A stretch of DNA of 64,000 bases from Haloferax larsenii JCM 13917 (lineage in GTDB: Archaea > Halobacteriota > Halobacteria > Halobacteriales > Haloferacaceae). A program made the translations under genes and the position numbers. The DNA lies in the NCBI RefSeq assembly GCF_000336955.1, contig NZ_AOLI01000014.1:168005-232004 (forward strand), in the 5' to 3' direction. The notes below the pieces were generated by a model. The model saw only the letters and a program-made list of their open reading frames with translations. It was not told the origin of the DNA and did no database searches. Below, one piece after another: positions 42,366 to 51,367 of this stretch; the stretch's first letter is position 1; each line of letters starts with the position of its first letter.

Positions 42366-44333
42366 ATGACGACCTACTACGTGGACCCGGCAAACGGGAA
42401 CAACAGTAACTCGGGGACGTCCCTCAACGACGCCTTCGAGGACCTCATGCCTGTCGAGGTCGACGGCAAAGTCGACCTCCAGGCGGGCGACGTCGTGAAG
42501 GTACGCGACACGGCAGTCATGTACCCACCGTCGAAGCCCACATGGTGGCAGACCTCGGGGACCGCCGACAACCCCATCGTCATCGAGGCGTACGAGAACG
42601 AATCGCCCATCATCGACTGCTCGAAGTACGACGGAACCCACGGTCTCGACCTCCTCGGGACCCAGCACATGGTCTTCCGCGGCCTCGAAATCCGCAACGC
42701 CGGGAAGAACGCCATCCGCTGTAACGGGACCGACGGACAGGACGCCCGCGAGTGCCTGTTCGAGGACCTGCACATCCACCACTACGGCCAGAACAGCCAG
42801 TGGGCCGGCAACGGCATCATCTTCTACGGCAAGTCGTTCGACCACGTCGTTCGGAACGTCGTCGCCCACCACGGCAGCACCGGCGGCGGCTCCGACGGCT
42901 TCTACGTCGGCGGCTCCTCGGGCGCTGGTCGCGGTGGCGGGCACCGCTACGAGAACTGTGAAGCCTACCTGAACGCAGACGACGGCTTCGACTTCTACGA
43001 CGCGGACCCGAAGCACCCGAACGTGATGGTCAACTGTGTCGCTCACCACAACGGGCACGACGGCATGGGGACCTCCGGCGACGGGAACGGCTTCAAGGTC
43101 GGTGGCCCGGACTTCGAGACCGGGAACAACGTCCTGAAGCGGTGTGTCGCCTACAAGAACGACGAGCGCGGGTTCAACACCAACGGCGCACGCGTCCCCA
43201 ACGAGTTCTACAACTGTACCTCGTGGGACAACGGCAGCTACGGCTTCCACTTCAGCGGAAGCGCCGACAACGTCGTCCGAAACTGCGCGTCGTTCGCCAA
43301 CGACAAGACCGACGTGGAGTCCCTCTGGAACGCCGACTCGGCGTACAACTCCTGGGACCTCGACATCTCGAACCCCGAGTTCGAGACCACCGACCCGAGT
43401 TCGGACAACTTCCTCCGGCCAAAGGATTCCAGCCCGCTCGTCGACGCTGGGACCGACGTCGGACTGGATTACGCGGGCGACGCACCGGACCTCGGTGCGA
43501 TTCGCTCGGAAGACTCCATCAACACCTCCGAACCCGAACCAACCAGCCCGACCGCGGCCCTGAAGTTCAACGACGGCACGCAGCACGTGTCGCCTGTCGG
43601 CGTCCGGTACTACGACGGCAGCCAGTGGGTCGCCACGAGTCTCAAGGTCATGATGGACGGCGGGTTCGTCGAGGCGTTCGGGAAGGTACCCTACGACGGC
43701 GGCTCGACTGGTGGCGACACCAGCGACGGGTCCGACTCCGACGGTTCGACGGGCGACGGCTCGACGTCGACGACCATCCTCGAAGACTTCACCAACGGTC
43801 TCGGGAACTACGTCGGCGACGTCAGTTCGTTCTCCATCGTCTCGTCTCCCTCGGTCCGCGGCAACGCGGGACTGCTGTACGACCAGACCGGGAGCGACAA
43901 ACTCATCCTGCGCGACTCGCCCTCCACGACGGTCGTTCAGGACACCACCTACCGCGCCAACATCTACGCGCACACGGGTGGGAACTACGGCAAGGTGTAC
44001 TTCTTCGCAAGCGGCTCCAGCTGGAGCGACGTGAGCGGGTACGCCATCGAGTACGACACCAACAAGGGTGTCTCGCCGCAGTTCAAGCTCCTCCGTCTCG
44101 ACAACGGGAGCCTCACGGTTCTCGACGAGGTGGCAATCACGCCGGCCCTCGACGAGTGGATGGACGTCGAGTTCACGCCGAAATCGGACGGCAGCATCGT
44201 CGCGCGCCTGTACGACGCCAGCGGCACCGAAGTCGCCAGCGTCTCGGCGAACGACACGACCTACACCTCGGGGACGTACGGGTTCGGGTGTAACAACCCG
44301 AAGGTCAGCTTCGACTACCTCCGGGAAGTCTAA
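42366..44333 (+). CDS. Right-handed parallel beta-helix protein with C-terminal jelly-roll-like domain
   Basis: 655 aa from ATG 42366, 4 bp after the preceding stop; no signal peptide or lipobox. Residues about 1-390 form a pectate-lyase-like beta-helix (TTYYVDPANGNNSNSGTS start, HMVFRGLEIRNAGKNAI, DHVVRNVVAHHGSTGGGSDG, RYENCEAYLNADDGFDFYD, CVAYKNDERGFNTNG). A DGTQHVSPVGVRYYDGSQW segment and a Gly/Ser/Asp linker lead to a C-terminal beta-sandwich (ILEDFTNGLGNYVGD, KVYFFASGSSW, GYAIEYDTNKG, WMDVEFTPKSDG). The plan resembles phage tailspike depolymerases and polysaccharide-modifying enzymes. Substrate unknown. Confidence 0.8.
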   Translation: MTTYYVDPANGNNSNSGTSLNDAFEDLMPVEVDGKVDLQAGDVVKVRDTAVMYPPSKPTWWQTSGTADNPIVIEAYENESPIIDCSKYDGTHGLDLLGTQHMVFRGLEIRNAGKNAIRCNGTDGQDARECLFEDLHIHHYGQNSQWAGNGIIFYGKSFDHVVRNVVAHHGSTGGGSDGFYVGGSSGAGRGGGHRYENCEAYLNADDGFDFYDADPKHPNVMVNCVAHHNGHDGMGTSGDGNGFKVGGPDFETGNNVLKRCVAYKNDERGFNTNGARVPNEFYNCTSWDNGSYGFHFSGSADNVVRNCASFANDKTDVESLWNADSAYNSWDLDISNPEFETTDPSSDNFLRPKDSSPLVDAGTDVGLDYAGDAPDLGAIRSEDSINTSEPEPTSPTAALKFNDGTQHVSPVGVRYYDGSQWVATSLKVMMDGGFVEAFGKVPYDGGSTGGDTSDGSDSDGSTGDGSTSTTILEDFTNGLGNYVGDVSSFSIVSSPSVRGNAGLLYDQTGSDKLILRDSPSTTVVQDTTYRANIYAHTGGNYGKVYFFASGSSWSDVSGYAIEYDTNKGVSPQFKLLRLDNGSLTVLDEVAITPALDEWMDVEFTPKSDGSIVARLYDASGTEVASVSANDTTYTSGTYGFGCNNPKVSFDYLREV

Positions 44334-44336
44334 GCG

Positions 44337-44640
44337 ACACGCTCCGGGCATCGGGCACAGCCCTCCACGCATCGACCACCAACCACCCTCCACCACACCG
44401 GGCAGACACCGGGCGCGCAGACACCGGACACCCACCACGACCGGGCATCCATCGGGTGACTACCACAACCGGGCATCCCCGCTCACACGCTGTCAGAGGC
44501 ACCCACTGAAAAACAGCCCTCCAACACCAGCCCTCCACCACACCAGCCCTCCAACACACCAGCCCTTGCACGACGGGGCACGCCGGTCGCCCTCCACCGA
44601 CGACCGACTCGAATCGCACGCTACCCACTGTCCATCACGC
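44337..44640. repeat. C-rich, G-poor degenerate repeat region
   Basis: Low-complexity sequence after the beta-helix gene. cagccctccamcac recurs from 44514 to 44577 (about four copies) and ccgggcatc appears at 44344, 44441 and 44469. The plus strand has very few runs of G. No ORF fits it. It fills most of the 436 bp between two convergent genes. Confidence 0.65.
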
Positions 44641-44769
44641 TCATCCGGCCGCATCCGCGGCCGAAAACTGACGTCCGGGTCGACGACTGTCGCCCGGGGG
44701 TCACGTCCCTGCTGACGCTTCGTTCGTACTTATTCCACCGACTCCACTCCCCGAGAGCCCCGCTGCAAC

Positions 44770-46632
44770 TCAGCCAGCAGGGAACGTCTCGGTGGCGGCG
44801 TTCGGTTTGTCCTCGCCCCACCGGATGTACCAGCCCTGGAACCCGCCGTTCGAATAGACGCGATTGACCGTGTGGTCGGCGTCCATCTCGGCGATGTCGG
44901 ACTGGTCGTAGAGGAACAACTGCTCTCGCTGGTTGTCGGTGAAGTACGCCGCGTCGAGGAACCGACGGTCGTACTCGTGTGTCGCGGCGTACGAGTGCGT
45001 GTACGAAATCGACGCCCGTTCGTACTCGTCGTAGCCGAGCCCGGGCGTCAACGCGTATCGTTCGCTCTCCTCCGAGAACGTCCGACGCGGGAGCGTGATG
45101 TCCTCCCCGCCGCTGAGGTACCGTTCTGTCTTCACGGTCAGACTGAACGACCGAACGGGCAGGTCGGGGTTGTGATACTGGAGCATGAAGTCCGCGCCTT
45201 CGTACTCCGAGTAGGTCATGTGCTTGTTGGGGCCGTAGACCGTGAACGTCCCGAGGAGTGCCGCGGCGACGACGACGACGACGAGGACTGCCGTCCCGAC
45301 GACGCGGAGACGGAAGTTCCCGCGGGCGACCAGAAGCTTCAGGAAGCTGAGGCCGACGAGGAGCGTCGCAAACACGAGCGCATAGCGAGCGATGCGTATC
45401 GGTCCGGTGGCGATGAGGTAGGTTCCGAGGAAGACGACGCCGACGGCGGCACCGATTCCGAACTGGGTCACGAGGAAGCCGTCGTGGTACTTCACGTCGG
45501 TCTTGAGGAGACGGCGGACGAGCCAAAGCGAGAACACCCCAGCCACGGCGAAGTACAGGAAGACAGCCCCGTACAGTTGCACGAACCGCTGGACGAGTTC
45601 GAGAGCCGTCAGCCCGGCGTTGCTCGCGAGTTCCGCCCGTTGGCTGGCCGGGTTCGTCTCGCCCGCGAGCGCGAAGATTTGGATGAGGCTCAACTGCGCT
45701 CGGCGAAAGCCGATGTACCACATGAACGCCGCCGGGATGATTGCGAGGGCAATCATCGGCCGAATCGAGCGAACGGGATTCCCCGTCACGCGACGGTAGA
45801 TGTTGCTGTAGCCGACGGTTCCGACGACGATGATGACGAAGAACAGCGCCGACACCGGGTGGAAGAAGACGAGCGCGAGACTCGACACGGCGACGAGGCC
45901 GATGTATCGCCGGTCGTTCGTCCGGCGGGCGCGTTCGACGAACGTGAGGAACACGGGAAACAGCATGAACGACAGCACCGCGGGTTGCAGTTGCGTGTAG
46001 AATTTCGCGAAGTACAGCGGCGTCGCGGCGGCGATACCGAGGGGAAGCGCCCGGTCGTCACCAGTCAAGGCCCGGAGGTACACACCGACGCCGAGGACGT
46101 AGATGACGGTGAAGACGAACGGTGTGAGTTGGATGAGCGTCGCGACGGGAACCCCGAAGAAGACGAGTTCGGCGAAGAGCATGTGCTCGAACGGGTAGAA
46201 GACGTCGCCCGGAAGCGACCCGAAGGCGACGAGGTCGCGGACCGCGCCGAGGTGGTACAGCGAGTCGGACGTGCCGCGCCCGTAGAGACGATAGCCGCGG
46301 ACGCCCGGAATAGCGAAGAACAGCGCGTACTGCGCGAGCAGGAGCGTGACCGCGCGCGTCCAATTCCTGTTTCGGGTTACTGCGCTTCCGACCGAGACGA
46401 GGACCGCGGTCGCGATACCGAGCCCGAACGTGACCCAGTAGGTGACTGGAAACGCGGTCACTGGCGACGGTTCGTACCCGGCAGGCGGCGGGACGAGTAT
46501 GAGAAGCGCGCTCTGTGCGAGCACTGCGAGGGCGGCGACGACGAGAAGCGCCCGTTGAACGGGCGGTGCGAGAAGCGTCGGGAGCGAGAGCTCCGGGATG
46601 GTTCTCGTTCGACGGTCTGTGGAGACCGCCAT
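44770..46632 (-). CDS. Large multi-pass membrane protein, GT-C or polysaccharide polymerase-like
   Basis: 620 aa. About 12-13 hydrophobic segments in residues 25-450, then an extracytoplasmic C-terminal domain of about 160 residues. The first large loop (GYRLYGRGTSDSLYHLGAVRDL) and the FYPFEHMLFAELV segment resemble GT-C glycosyltransferases, which use polyprenyl-linked donors. Such proteins in archaeal glycan loci act as polymerases, mannosyltransferases or oligosaccharide-transfer enzymes. AglB-type WWDYG is not present. Position next to glycosyltransferases and surface proteins supports a role in surface glycan synthesis. Confidence 0.7.
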   Translation of the reverse strand: MAVSTDRRTRTIPELSLPTLLAPPVQRALLVVAALAVLAQSALLILVPPPAGYEPSPVTAFPVTYWVTFGLGIATAVLVSVGSAVTRNRNWTRAVTLLLAQYALFFAIPGVRGYRLYGRGTSDSLYHLGAVRDLVAFGSLPGDVFYPFEHMLFAELVFFGVPVATLIQLTPFVFTVIYVLGVGVYLRALTGDDRALPLGIAAATPLYFAKFYTQLQPAVLSFMLFPVFLTFVERARRTNDRRYIGLVAVSSLALVFFHPVSALFFVIIVVGTVGYSNIYRRVTGNPVRSIRPMIALAIIPAAFMWYIGFRRAQLSLIQIFALAGETNPASQRAELASNAGLTALELVQRFVQLYGAVFLYFAVAGVFSLWLVRRLLKTDVKYHDGFLVTQFGIGAAVGVVFLGTYLIATGPIRIARYALVFATLLVGLSFLKLLVARGNFRLRVVGTAVLVVVVVAAALLGTFTVYGPNKHMTYSEYEGADFMLQYHNPDLPVRSFSLTVKTERYLSGGEDITLPRRTFSEESERYALTPGLGYDEYERASISYTHSYAATHEYDRRFLDAAYFTDNQREQLFLYDQSDIAEMDADHTVNRVYSNGGFQGWYIRWGEDKPNAATETFPAG

Positions 46633-46789
46633 CTTAGCACCTCCGCCTCAATCCACCGAGACTCACGGAAGACTCACGGGAGGATACGTCACCGAACATG
46701 AATACTGTTCCGTGCCAAACATAGATGGTAATGGATTGATTAACTCGTACGAAACCAAAGTAGACCGGACATTCTTGGAATTACAACAT

Positions 46790-46800
46790 TCATAATTTAC
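46790..46800 (+). promoter_or_regulatory. TATA-like box of the Tat lipoprotein gene
   Basis: cataatttact centred about 30 bp before the ATG at 46825, in an otherwise AT-rich 190-bp spacer. Confidence 0.45.
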
Positions 46801-46824
46801 TAATTGTATCACGATGAATAGTTC

Positions 46825-47457
46825 ATGCACAACAGACGCAGATTCCTCGGTGGAATTGGAGTTGGCATGATAGCGATTTCGGGATGTCTCGGAACGGGGC
46901 TCCTCGAAGGACCAGACGATGCAGACGACGGCGAAGCGAGCCAGAGCGGCGGCAGTTCTGGCGGGTCCAGTACCAAACAGACGGCGACTCCAGACGAGTC
47001 AACGCCCGAGCAGACGCCCGAATCGACGCCGGAAGCGACTTCAGACGAGTCGATGCCCGAACAGACGCCCGAAGAGGTCGAATCACTCGAAGACCGTATC
47101 ACGTTCACGCGCGACGACGATGACCCAGCAGTCGTCGGGACGCTCCTGATGAAGGGACCGATTCCGGGCGTTATCGTCTCGACCGACTACCAGAGCGCGG
47201 ACGCGTGGCAGAACTACGCCACGCTCGACGAAGAAAACGGAACGTACAAAATCGGTCTTTCGGTCACGGCTGGCGCGGCTATCGGCCGTCTGAGCGTCGC
47301 CGGAACAATGTACGACGCCGATGGCGACGTCGTGAGCAGACATACCGACGTGAGCAACAACATCCCGACTGACGAAAAGGCCCTCATCCACCTCAGGTTC
47401 GACGGTGACGTGAGCAAGATGCACTACTTCGAGATATCGCTGGACAACCCCGCGTAA
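46825..47457 (+). CDS. Tat lipoprotein with Pro/Glu/Thr repeat stalk
   Basis: 210 aa. The start MHNRRRFLGGIGVGMIAISGC combines a twin-arginine motif and a lipobox. A stalk of about 55 residues with repeated TPE(Q/S)TPE units follows. The C-terminal 110 residues are a beta domain (RITFTRDDDDPAVVGTLLM, YKIGLSVTAGAAIGRLSV, ALIHLRFDGDVSKMHYFEI) that looks like the FxLYD or NEW3-like domains found on haloarchaeal lipoproteins. Substrate or partner unknown. Confidence 0.75.
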   Translation: MHNRRRFLGGIGVGMIAISGCLGTGLLEGPDDADDGEASQSGGSSGGSSTKQTATPDESTPEQTPESTPEATSDESMPEQTPEEVESLEDRITFTRDDDDPAVVGTLLMKGPIPGVIVSTDYQSADAWQNYATLDEENGTYKIGLSVTAGAAIGRLSVAGTMYDADGDVVSRHTDVSNNIPTDEKALIHLRFDGDVSKMHYFEISLDNPA

Positions 47458-47463
47458 GCGTGG

Positions 47464-48774
47464 TTAGGCACCGCCAGCATACGCCTCGAACTCTTCTCCG
47501 CGAATAGCGAAGTACGCGACACCGACGAGTCCGACGACCGATGCGACGCCGAACGCGAGTGTCGGGTCTGTCGCATAGAGCCATCCACCGAGCGCCGCGC
47601 TCGGGATGACGACCGTGTTTCGAACGAGGTAGTAGGTGCCCGTCACGCGACCGCCCGAATCCCGCTCTGCGGGGCCGACGATGAGCGCCTTGTGTGCCGG
47701 AAGCCCGGCGAACCGGAGTCCCGAAAACGCGAAGAGGGCGACGAGGACCCACTGGTTCGACGGCGCGAGGATGAGGAGAATCGGAAAGGCGGCGTAGACC
47801 GTAAAGCCGAGTCCGACGACGGGCTTGAGCCCGGTTCGCTCGGCGAGTTTCGAGACGGGGAGTTTCGTGAGAATGGCGACGACCATCTCGACGCCGAGGA
47901 GGATACCGAAGAACGCGTCCGGCCTGAGCGACACACCGAATCCAGTGAATCCGACCGCGAGGAAGTCGGTAACGACGATGACGAAGAAGACGTACACCAT
48001 CCCGTTCGCGAATCGGATGAGCGTGTCGGCGACGAGAAGCGGCCGAAGCGTCGACGGGAGCGACCGAAGGTCTGCACGGATTTGGGTGAGTCCCTCGAAG
48101 GACTTCCCGATAGAGTCCTCGTCCGCGTCGTAGAGGAAGTGTTGGGCGACGGTGGCGACGATGCCGAACGCCGCGGCGACGACAAGCACGTACTGGAAGC
48201 CGACGACGAACGAGGCTGTCGCCGCGAGCAGGGCCGCAGCGATGAGCGGGCCGAGTAAGAACCCGATTCGACGGAAGATTTCGGTGCTGGCGAAGCCCAT
48301 CGCGAGACGGTCCGGCGAGACGCTCTGTTTGACGATTGCGAACGTCGCGCCGAGTCCGAACGACTTCCACGCCTGCGTGAGAAAGAGACCGACGAAAATC
48401 CATATCCACGGTTCGAGGGAGACGCCTGCGAGCGTCACGGGGGGGACCGAGGGCGCGACGAACCAGAACAGAAAGCCAGCAGAGGAGATGGTACCGAACA
48501 GCGTCAGCGAGAGTCGCGAGCCGAGTCGGTCCGAGAGCGCCCCACCGGGATAGGGATAGAGCGCGCCGATGAGGTTGCCGACGCTCCCGTACAGGCCGAC
48601 GACGGTGGCTCCCGCGCCGAGAACACGCAGATATTCGGGGATGTACCGACCGGTCATCTGAAACGAGAGGCTGAACGCGAGCATCGCCAGAGAGAGGACG
48701 AACACGTCGCGTTCGAGCCCGATAAACTGCCTGAAGGAATCGAAGACATCGACCGAGTCTCGGCGTGTTGCCAT
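47464..48774 (-). CDS. MFS transporter
   Basis: 436 aa with 12 hydrophobic segments. MFS signatures: GLYGSVGNLIGALYPYPGGALSDRLGSRLSL (loop 2-3) and PVSKLAERTGLKPVVGLGF in the second half. The extended helices VFVLSLAMLAFSLSFQMTG and VLVALFAFSGLRFAGLPAHKALIVG are clear. Proton-coupled transport of an unidentified solute. It converges on the lipoprotein gene with 6 bp between stops. Confidence 0.88.
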   Translation of the reverse strand: MATRRDSVDVFDSFRQFIGLERDVFVLSLAMLAFSLSFQMTGRYIPEYLRVLGAGATVVGLYGSVGNLIGALYPYPGGALSDRLGSRLSLTLFGTISSAGFLFWFVAPSVPPVTLAGVSLEPWIWIFVGLFLTQAWKSFGLGATFAIVKQSVSPDRLAMGFASTEIFRRIGFLLGPLIAAALLAATASFVVGFQYVLVVAAAFGIVATVAQHFLYDADEDSIGKSFEGLTQIRADLRSLPSTLRPLLVADTLIRFANGMVYVFFVIVVTDFLAVGFTGFGVSLRPDAFFGILLGVEMVVAILTKLPVSKLAERTGLKPVVGLGFTVYAAFPILLILAPSNQWVLVALFAFSGLRFAGLPAHKALIVGPAERDSGGRVTGTYYLVRNTVVIPSAALGGWLYATDPTLAFGVASVVGLVGVAYFAIRGEEFEAYAGGA

Positions 48775-48873
48775 CGGTGTTGCACACGGCCTGTCGCAGA
48801 ATGAAGGTAGGGGAATCGGAAGGTGGAGAGAGAATCAGAAGCGAGAGTCGTCAATTGGCGGCGTCTATGTGAA

Positions 48874-48918
48874 GACGCCAGCAGTGTCTGTTCGGAGACC
48901 CAGCAGTGTCTATTCGGA
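48874..48918. repeat. 22-23 bp duplication across the cheW stop codon
   Basis: gacgccagcagtgtctgttcgga (48874-48896) followed by gacccagcagtgtctattcgga (48897-48918); the cheW TAG stop (48912-48910) lies in the second copy, and gacgccag starts a third at 48919. Confidence 0.75.
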
Positions 48919-49353
48919 GACGCCAGTCGGTGGCGACACCCAAACGACGAGGCCCTCATCGCGTCTGACGATGCCCTTCGTGTGGTCGCCGCCGAACGGC
49001 GCGTCGTCGACGTCTTCGGGGTCGATGTCGGCCACGCGCTCGACTTCGTCGACGAGCCAACCGTACACTTTCGAGTCCTCGTCGCCGTCGTCGAAGACGA
49101 TGACGCGCGGTGCGTCCGGGTTCGAACCGACGTCGAGCAGACTGGCGGTGTCGACCACGGTCGTCGTCACACCCCGGTAGTCCATCGCGCCGACGACGTG
49201 CGGCGGCGTGTCGGGGAGCGCACGAACGGACTGTCGGTCGATGATTTCTGCGACGGCATCGAGTTCGACGCAGTACCGTTCGTCTCCGATGTCGAATTCG
49301 AGCACCTGCGTCGGTTCGTCGAGGTTCGTATCGGGCGCGTCGCTGGCGGCCAT
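48910..49353 (-). CDS. cheW: CheW chemotaxis coupling protein
   Basis: 147 aa. CheW fold: QVLEFDIGDERYCVELDAVAEII, ALPDTPPHVVGAMDYRGVTTTVVDT and GWLVDEVERVADIDPEDV, with PHVVG-MDYRG corresponding to the ligand loop PxxVxGVxNLRG. It bridges a transducer to CheA. The ATG overlaps the stop of the transducer gene by one base (TAATG), so the pair is coupled. CheA is not in the window. Confidence 0.9.
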   Translation of the reverse strand: MAASDAPDTNLDEPTQVLEFDIGDERYCVELDAVAEIIDRQSVRALPDTPPHVVGAMDYRGVTTTVVDTASLLDVGSNPDAPRVIVFDDGDEDSKVYGWLVDEVERVADIDPEDVDDAPFGGDHTKGIVRRDEGLVVWVSPPTGVSE

Positions 49354-50381
49354 TAGGCACCACCTCCGTGGTCGGCCGCAGGTCTTCGCGTGCCCTCTAC
49401 TTCGTCTTCGATGTGGTCCGTGAGCAGCGCGATTTCAGAGACCTTCGACGTCTGTTCTTCCGTCGCAGCGGCGACCTCCGTAATCTCGTTGGCGACGCGC
49501 TTCGCACCGCGAGCGGTCTCGTCGACGATGCTCGCGACTTCTTCGGTGCTCGCCGCCTGCTGGTCTGTCGCTCGCGCGACTTCTTCGGCACCGGCGGCGG
49601 CCTCTTCGACCGCGTTGTCGATGCTACGGAGCGCCGTCACGGCGTCGGCGACTTCAGACATCCCCTCGTTGACCTCGTCGTTCGCATCGGCGATGTTGGT
49701 GACAGTCGTCGAAGTCGAGTCCTGGATGTCCTCGACCATCTCCTCGATTTCGGAGACGCTGTCGCGGGACTGCTCGGCGAGGTTCTTCACTTCGTCTGCG
49801 ACGACCGCGAAACCGGACCCCGCGTCGCCAGCGCGTGCGGCCTCGATAGACGCGTTGAGCGCGAGCAGGTTGGTCTGGTCGGCGATTTCGTTGATGACCT
49901 CGACGACCGCGTCGATTTGGTCGACCTTCTGGCGGAGGTCGACGATTTCCTCGTAGACTTCGGACGTGGCGTCGTCGACCGACTCCATCGCGTCGGCGGC
50001 GTTGTCGGCCGACGTGCGCCCCTCGGAGGCGAGTTCGCGCGCCTGGTCGCTCATCGACTTCGTCTGCTCGGCGCTGGAGGCAATCTCCTCGACGCTCGCA
50101 CTCAGGTTCGAAATCTCGCCTGCAACCTCGTCCATGTTGTCGGCTTGGTCGTTCGCGAGGTCGCTAATCTCCTGTGCGCTGACGGCGATGTCATCCGAGG
50201 CCTCGCCGAGTTCGGCGATTGCCGCGTCAATCTCTTCTGTCGCGTCGTCAGCGTCGGATACATCCTCCAGAACGTCGTCAGCGTCTGCTGCGCCACCGCC
50301 GAGAACGCCTTCTGCGGCGACTCCGCCGTCGGACTTGGGGGGACTCTCGTCGCGTCTGCTGAATTCCCGCTCACTCGTCAT
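49353..50381 (-). CDS. Soluble methyl-accepting chemotaxis transducer without a sensor domain
   Basis: 342 aa with no membrane segment. After a 45-residue acidic disordered start the whole chain is coiled coil. The signalling hairpin is [23 protein letters not shown] with [16 protein letters not shown]. Flanking methylation-type helices have EE/QE pairs ([32 protein letters not shown]). No PAS, GAF, Cache or 4HB input domain is present, so the input must come from another protein or from the helices themselves. Coupled to cheW. Confidence 0.87.
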   Translation of the reverse strand: MTSEREFSRRDESPPKSDGGVAAEGVLGGGAADADDVLEDVSDADDATEEIDAAIAELGEASDDIAVSAQEISDLANDQADNMDEVAGEISNLSASVEEIASSAEQTKSMSDQARELASEGRTSADNAADAMESVDDATSEVYEEIVDLRQKVDQIDAVVEVINEIADQTNLLALNASIEAARAGDAGSGFAVVADEVKNLAEQSRDSVSEIEEMVEDIQDSTSTTVTNIADANDEVNEGMSEVADAVTALRSIDNAVEEAAAGAEEVARATDQQAASTEEVASIVDETARGAKRVANEITEVAAATEEQTSKVSEIALLTDHIEDEVEGTRRPAADHGGGA

Positions 50382-50568
50382 ACACGTCGATATACTACAT
50401 CAGATGTTAAGCATTCGGCCAGATTATCAGAGAAGATATCCCCATGAATCCAATTATACCAGTACTAACGGCCAAATTTTCCCATACATTCCTATTTTCC
50501 CGCACACTCGTTCGAATTGTTGTCAATCAAGTGATGTCAGTGGCTCCAATCGACGGGGCGGGACCACT

Positions 50569-50577
50569 GTTTAATAC
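50569..50577 (+). promoter_or_regulatory. TATA-like box of the tenA operon
   Basis: gtttaatac about 48 bp before the tenA ATG, followed by cggagtg (50608-50614), a plausible ribosome-binding site 7 bp before the ATG. Confidence 0.45.
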
Positions 50578-50621
50578 CACCCAATCATAACTCTTTTCTC
50601 AATTCTCACGGAGTGCCAGAC

Positions 50622-51287
50622 ATGGCATTTACCGACGAGCTTCACGACGAGGCCGACGAGTTCTGGTCGGCCATCGTGGACCACCCGATGGTGCAGGCCC
50701 TCGGTGCTGGGACACTCGACGAGGAGCCGTTCAGATACTGGGTTCGGCAGGATTACGTCTATCTCGTCGAGTACAGTCGGCTGTTCGCACTCGGGGCCGC
50801 GAAGGCCCCGAACCTCGCGTCGATGGGGACGTTCGCCGAACTACTCGACGCGACGGTAAACGAGGAGATGGACCTCCACCGATCGTACGCGGCCGAGTTC
50901 GGAATCGGCGAAGGCGAACTCGAAGCCACCACCCCGTCGCCGACGACGCAGGCGTACACGGACTTCCTCGTCCGAACCGCCTCACACGGTACGTTCGGCG
51001 ACATCGTCGCCGCACTCCTGCCGTGCATGTGGGGCTTCAACGAGACCGGGAACCGACTGGATGCGGCTGGAAAACCGGACCACGAGCAGTACGCCGCGTG
51101 GGTCGAGATGTACTCGGGCGAGGAGTTCACCGAACTCACCGAGTGGTGTAAACTGCTCATGGACGACGTCGCCGAAAACGCCAGCGACGCGACCAAAGAG
51201 CGCTACCGCGACCTGTTCCGCACCTCGGCCCGCTACGAGTACCTGTTCTGGGACGCCGCGTGGAACCAACAGGAGTGGCCGCTGTGA
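50622..51287 (+). CDS. tenA: TenA thiaminase II (aminopyrimidine aminohydrolase)
   Basis: 221 aa from ATG 50622 (MAFTDELHDEADEFW). Hydrolyses aminopyrimidine breakdown products of thiamine to HMP for salvage. The catalytic Cys135 in LLPCMWGF aligns with Cys135 of Bacillus TenA. Other family residues are HPMVQALGAGTLDEEPFRYWVRQDYVYL, YAAWVEMYSGEEF and the C-terminal FRTSARYEYLFWDAAW. A Glu near the end completes the usual active site. It is followed with overlap by a tiny ORF and then an SSS symporter, suggesting that uptake and hydrolysis of a thiamine precursor are coupled. No TPP riboswitch was seen. Confidence 0.93.
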   Translation: MAFTDELHDEADEFWSAIVDHPMVQALGAGTLDEEPFRYWVRQDYVYLVEYSRLFALGAAKAPNLASMGTFAELLDATVNEEMDLHRSYAAEFGIGEGELEATTPSPTTQAYTDFLVRTASHGTFGDIVAALLPCMWGFNETGNRLDAAGKPDHEQYAAWVEMYSGEEFTELTEWCKLLMDDVAENASDATKERYRDLFRTSARYEYLFWDAAWNQQEWPL

Positions 51288-51367
51288 GCGAGGAAGCGAC
51301 TGGGACTGAGACTGAGACTGAGACTGAGACTGTGCAGGCCATTGCAGCAATCGAGGGGTTCCACTGA
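51284..51367 (+). CDS. 27-codon coupling ORF between tenA and the symporter
   Basis: GTG at 51284 overlaps the tenA stop (GTGA) and its TGA (51365-51367) overlaps the symporter ATG (TGATG). The product would be 27 aa with a (TE)n tract coded by an ACTGAG hexamer repeat (51303-51330). It has no recognisable domain. It could simply carry ribosomes from one cistron to the next. Confidence 0.45.
   Translation: MSEEATGTETETETETVQAIAAIEGFH

Noticed and set aside
42120..44438. Long open frame of 772 codons opposite the beta-helix gene
   Set aside because: It is an antisense shadow produced by GC-rich codon bias; the plus-strand frames have recognisable folds.
44872..46701. Long plus-strand open frame opposite the GT-C-like gene
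   Set aside because: It gives an Arg/Glu/Asp-rich sequence without domains, while the minus strand encodes clear membrane helices.
50382..50621. Possible TPP riboswitch before tenA
   Set aside because: No CUGAGA element and no matching downstream ACCUGAU/GGAUAAU-type core are present.
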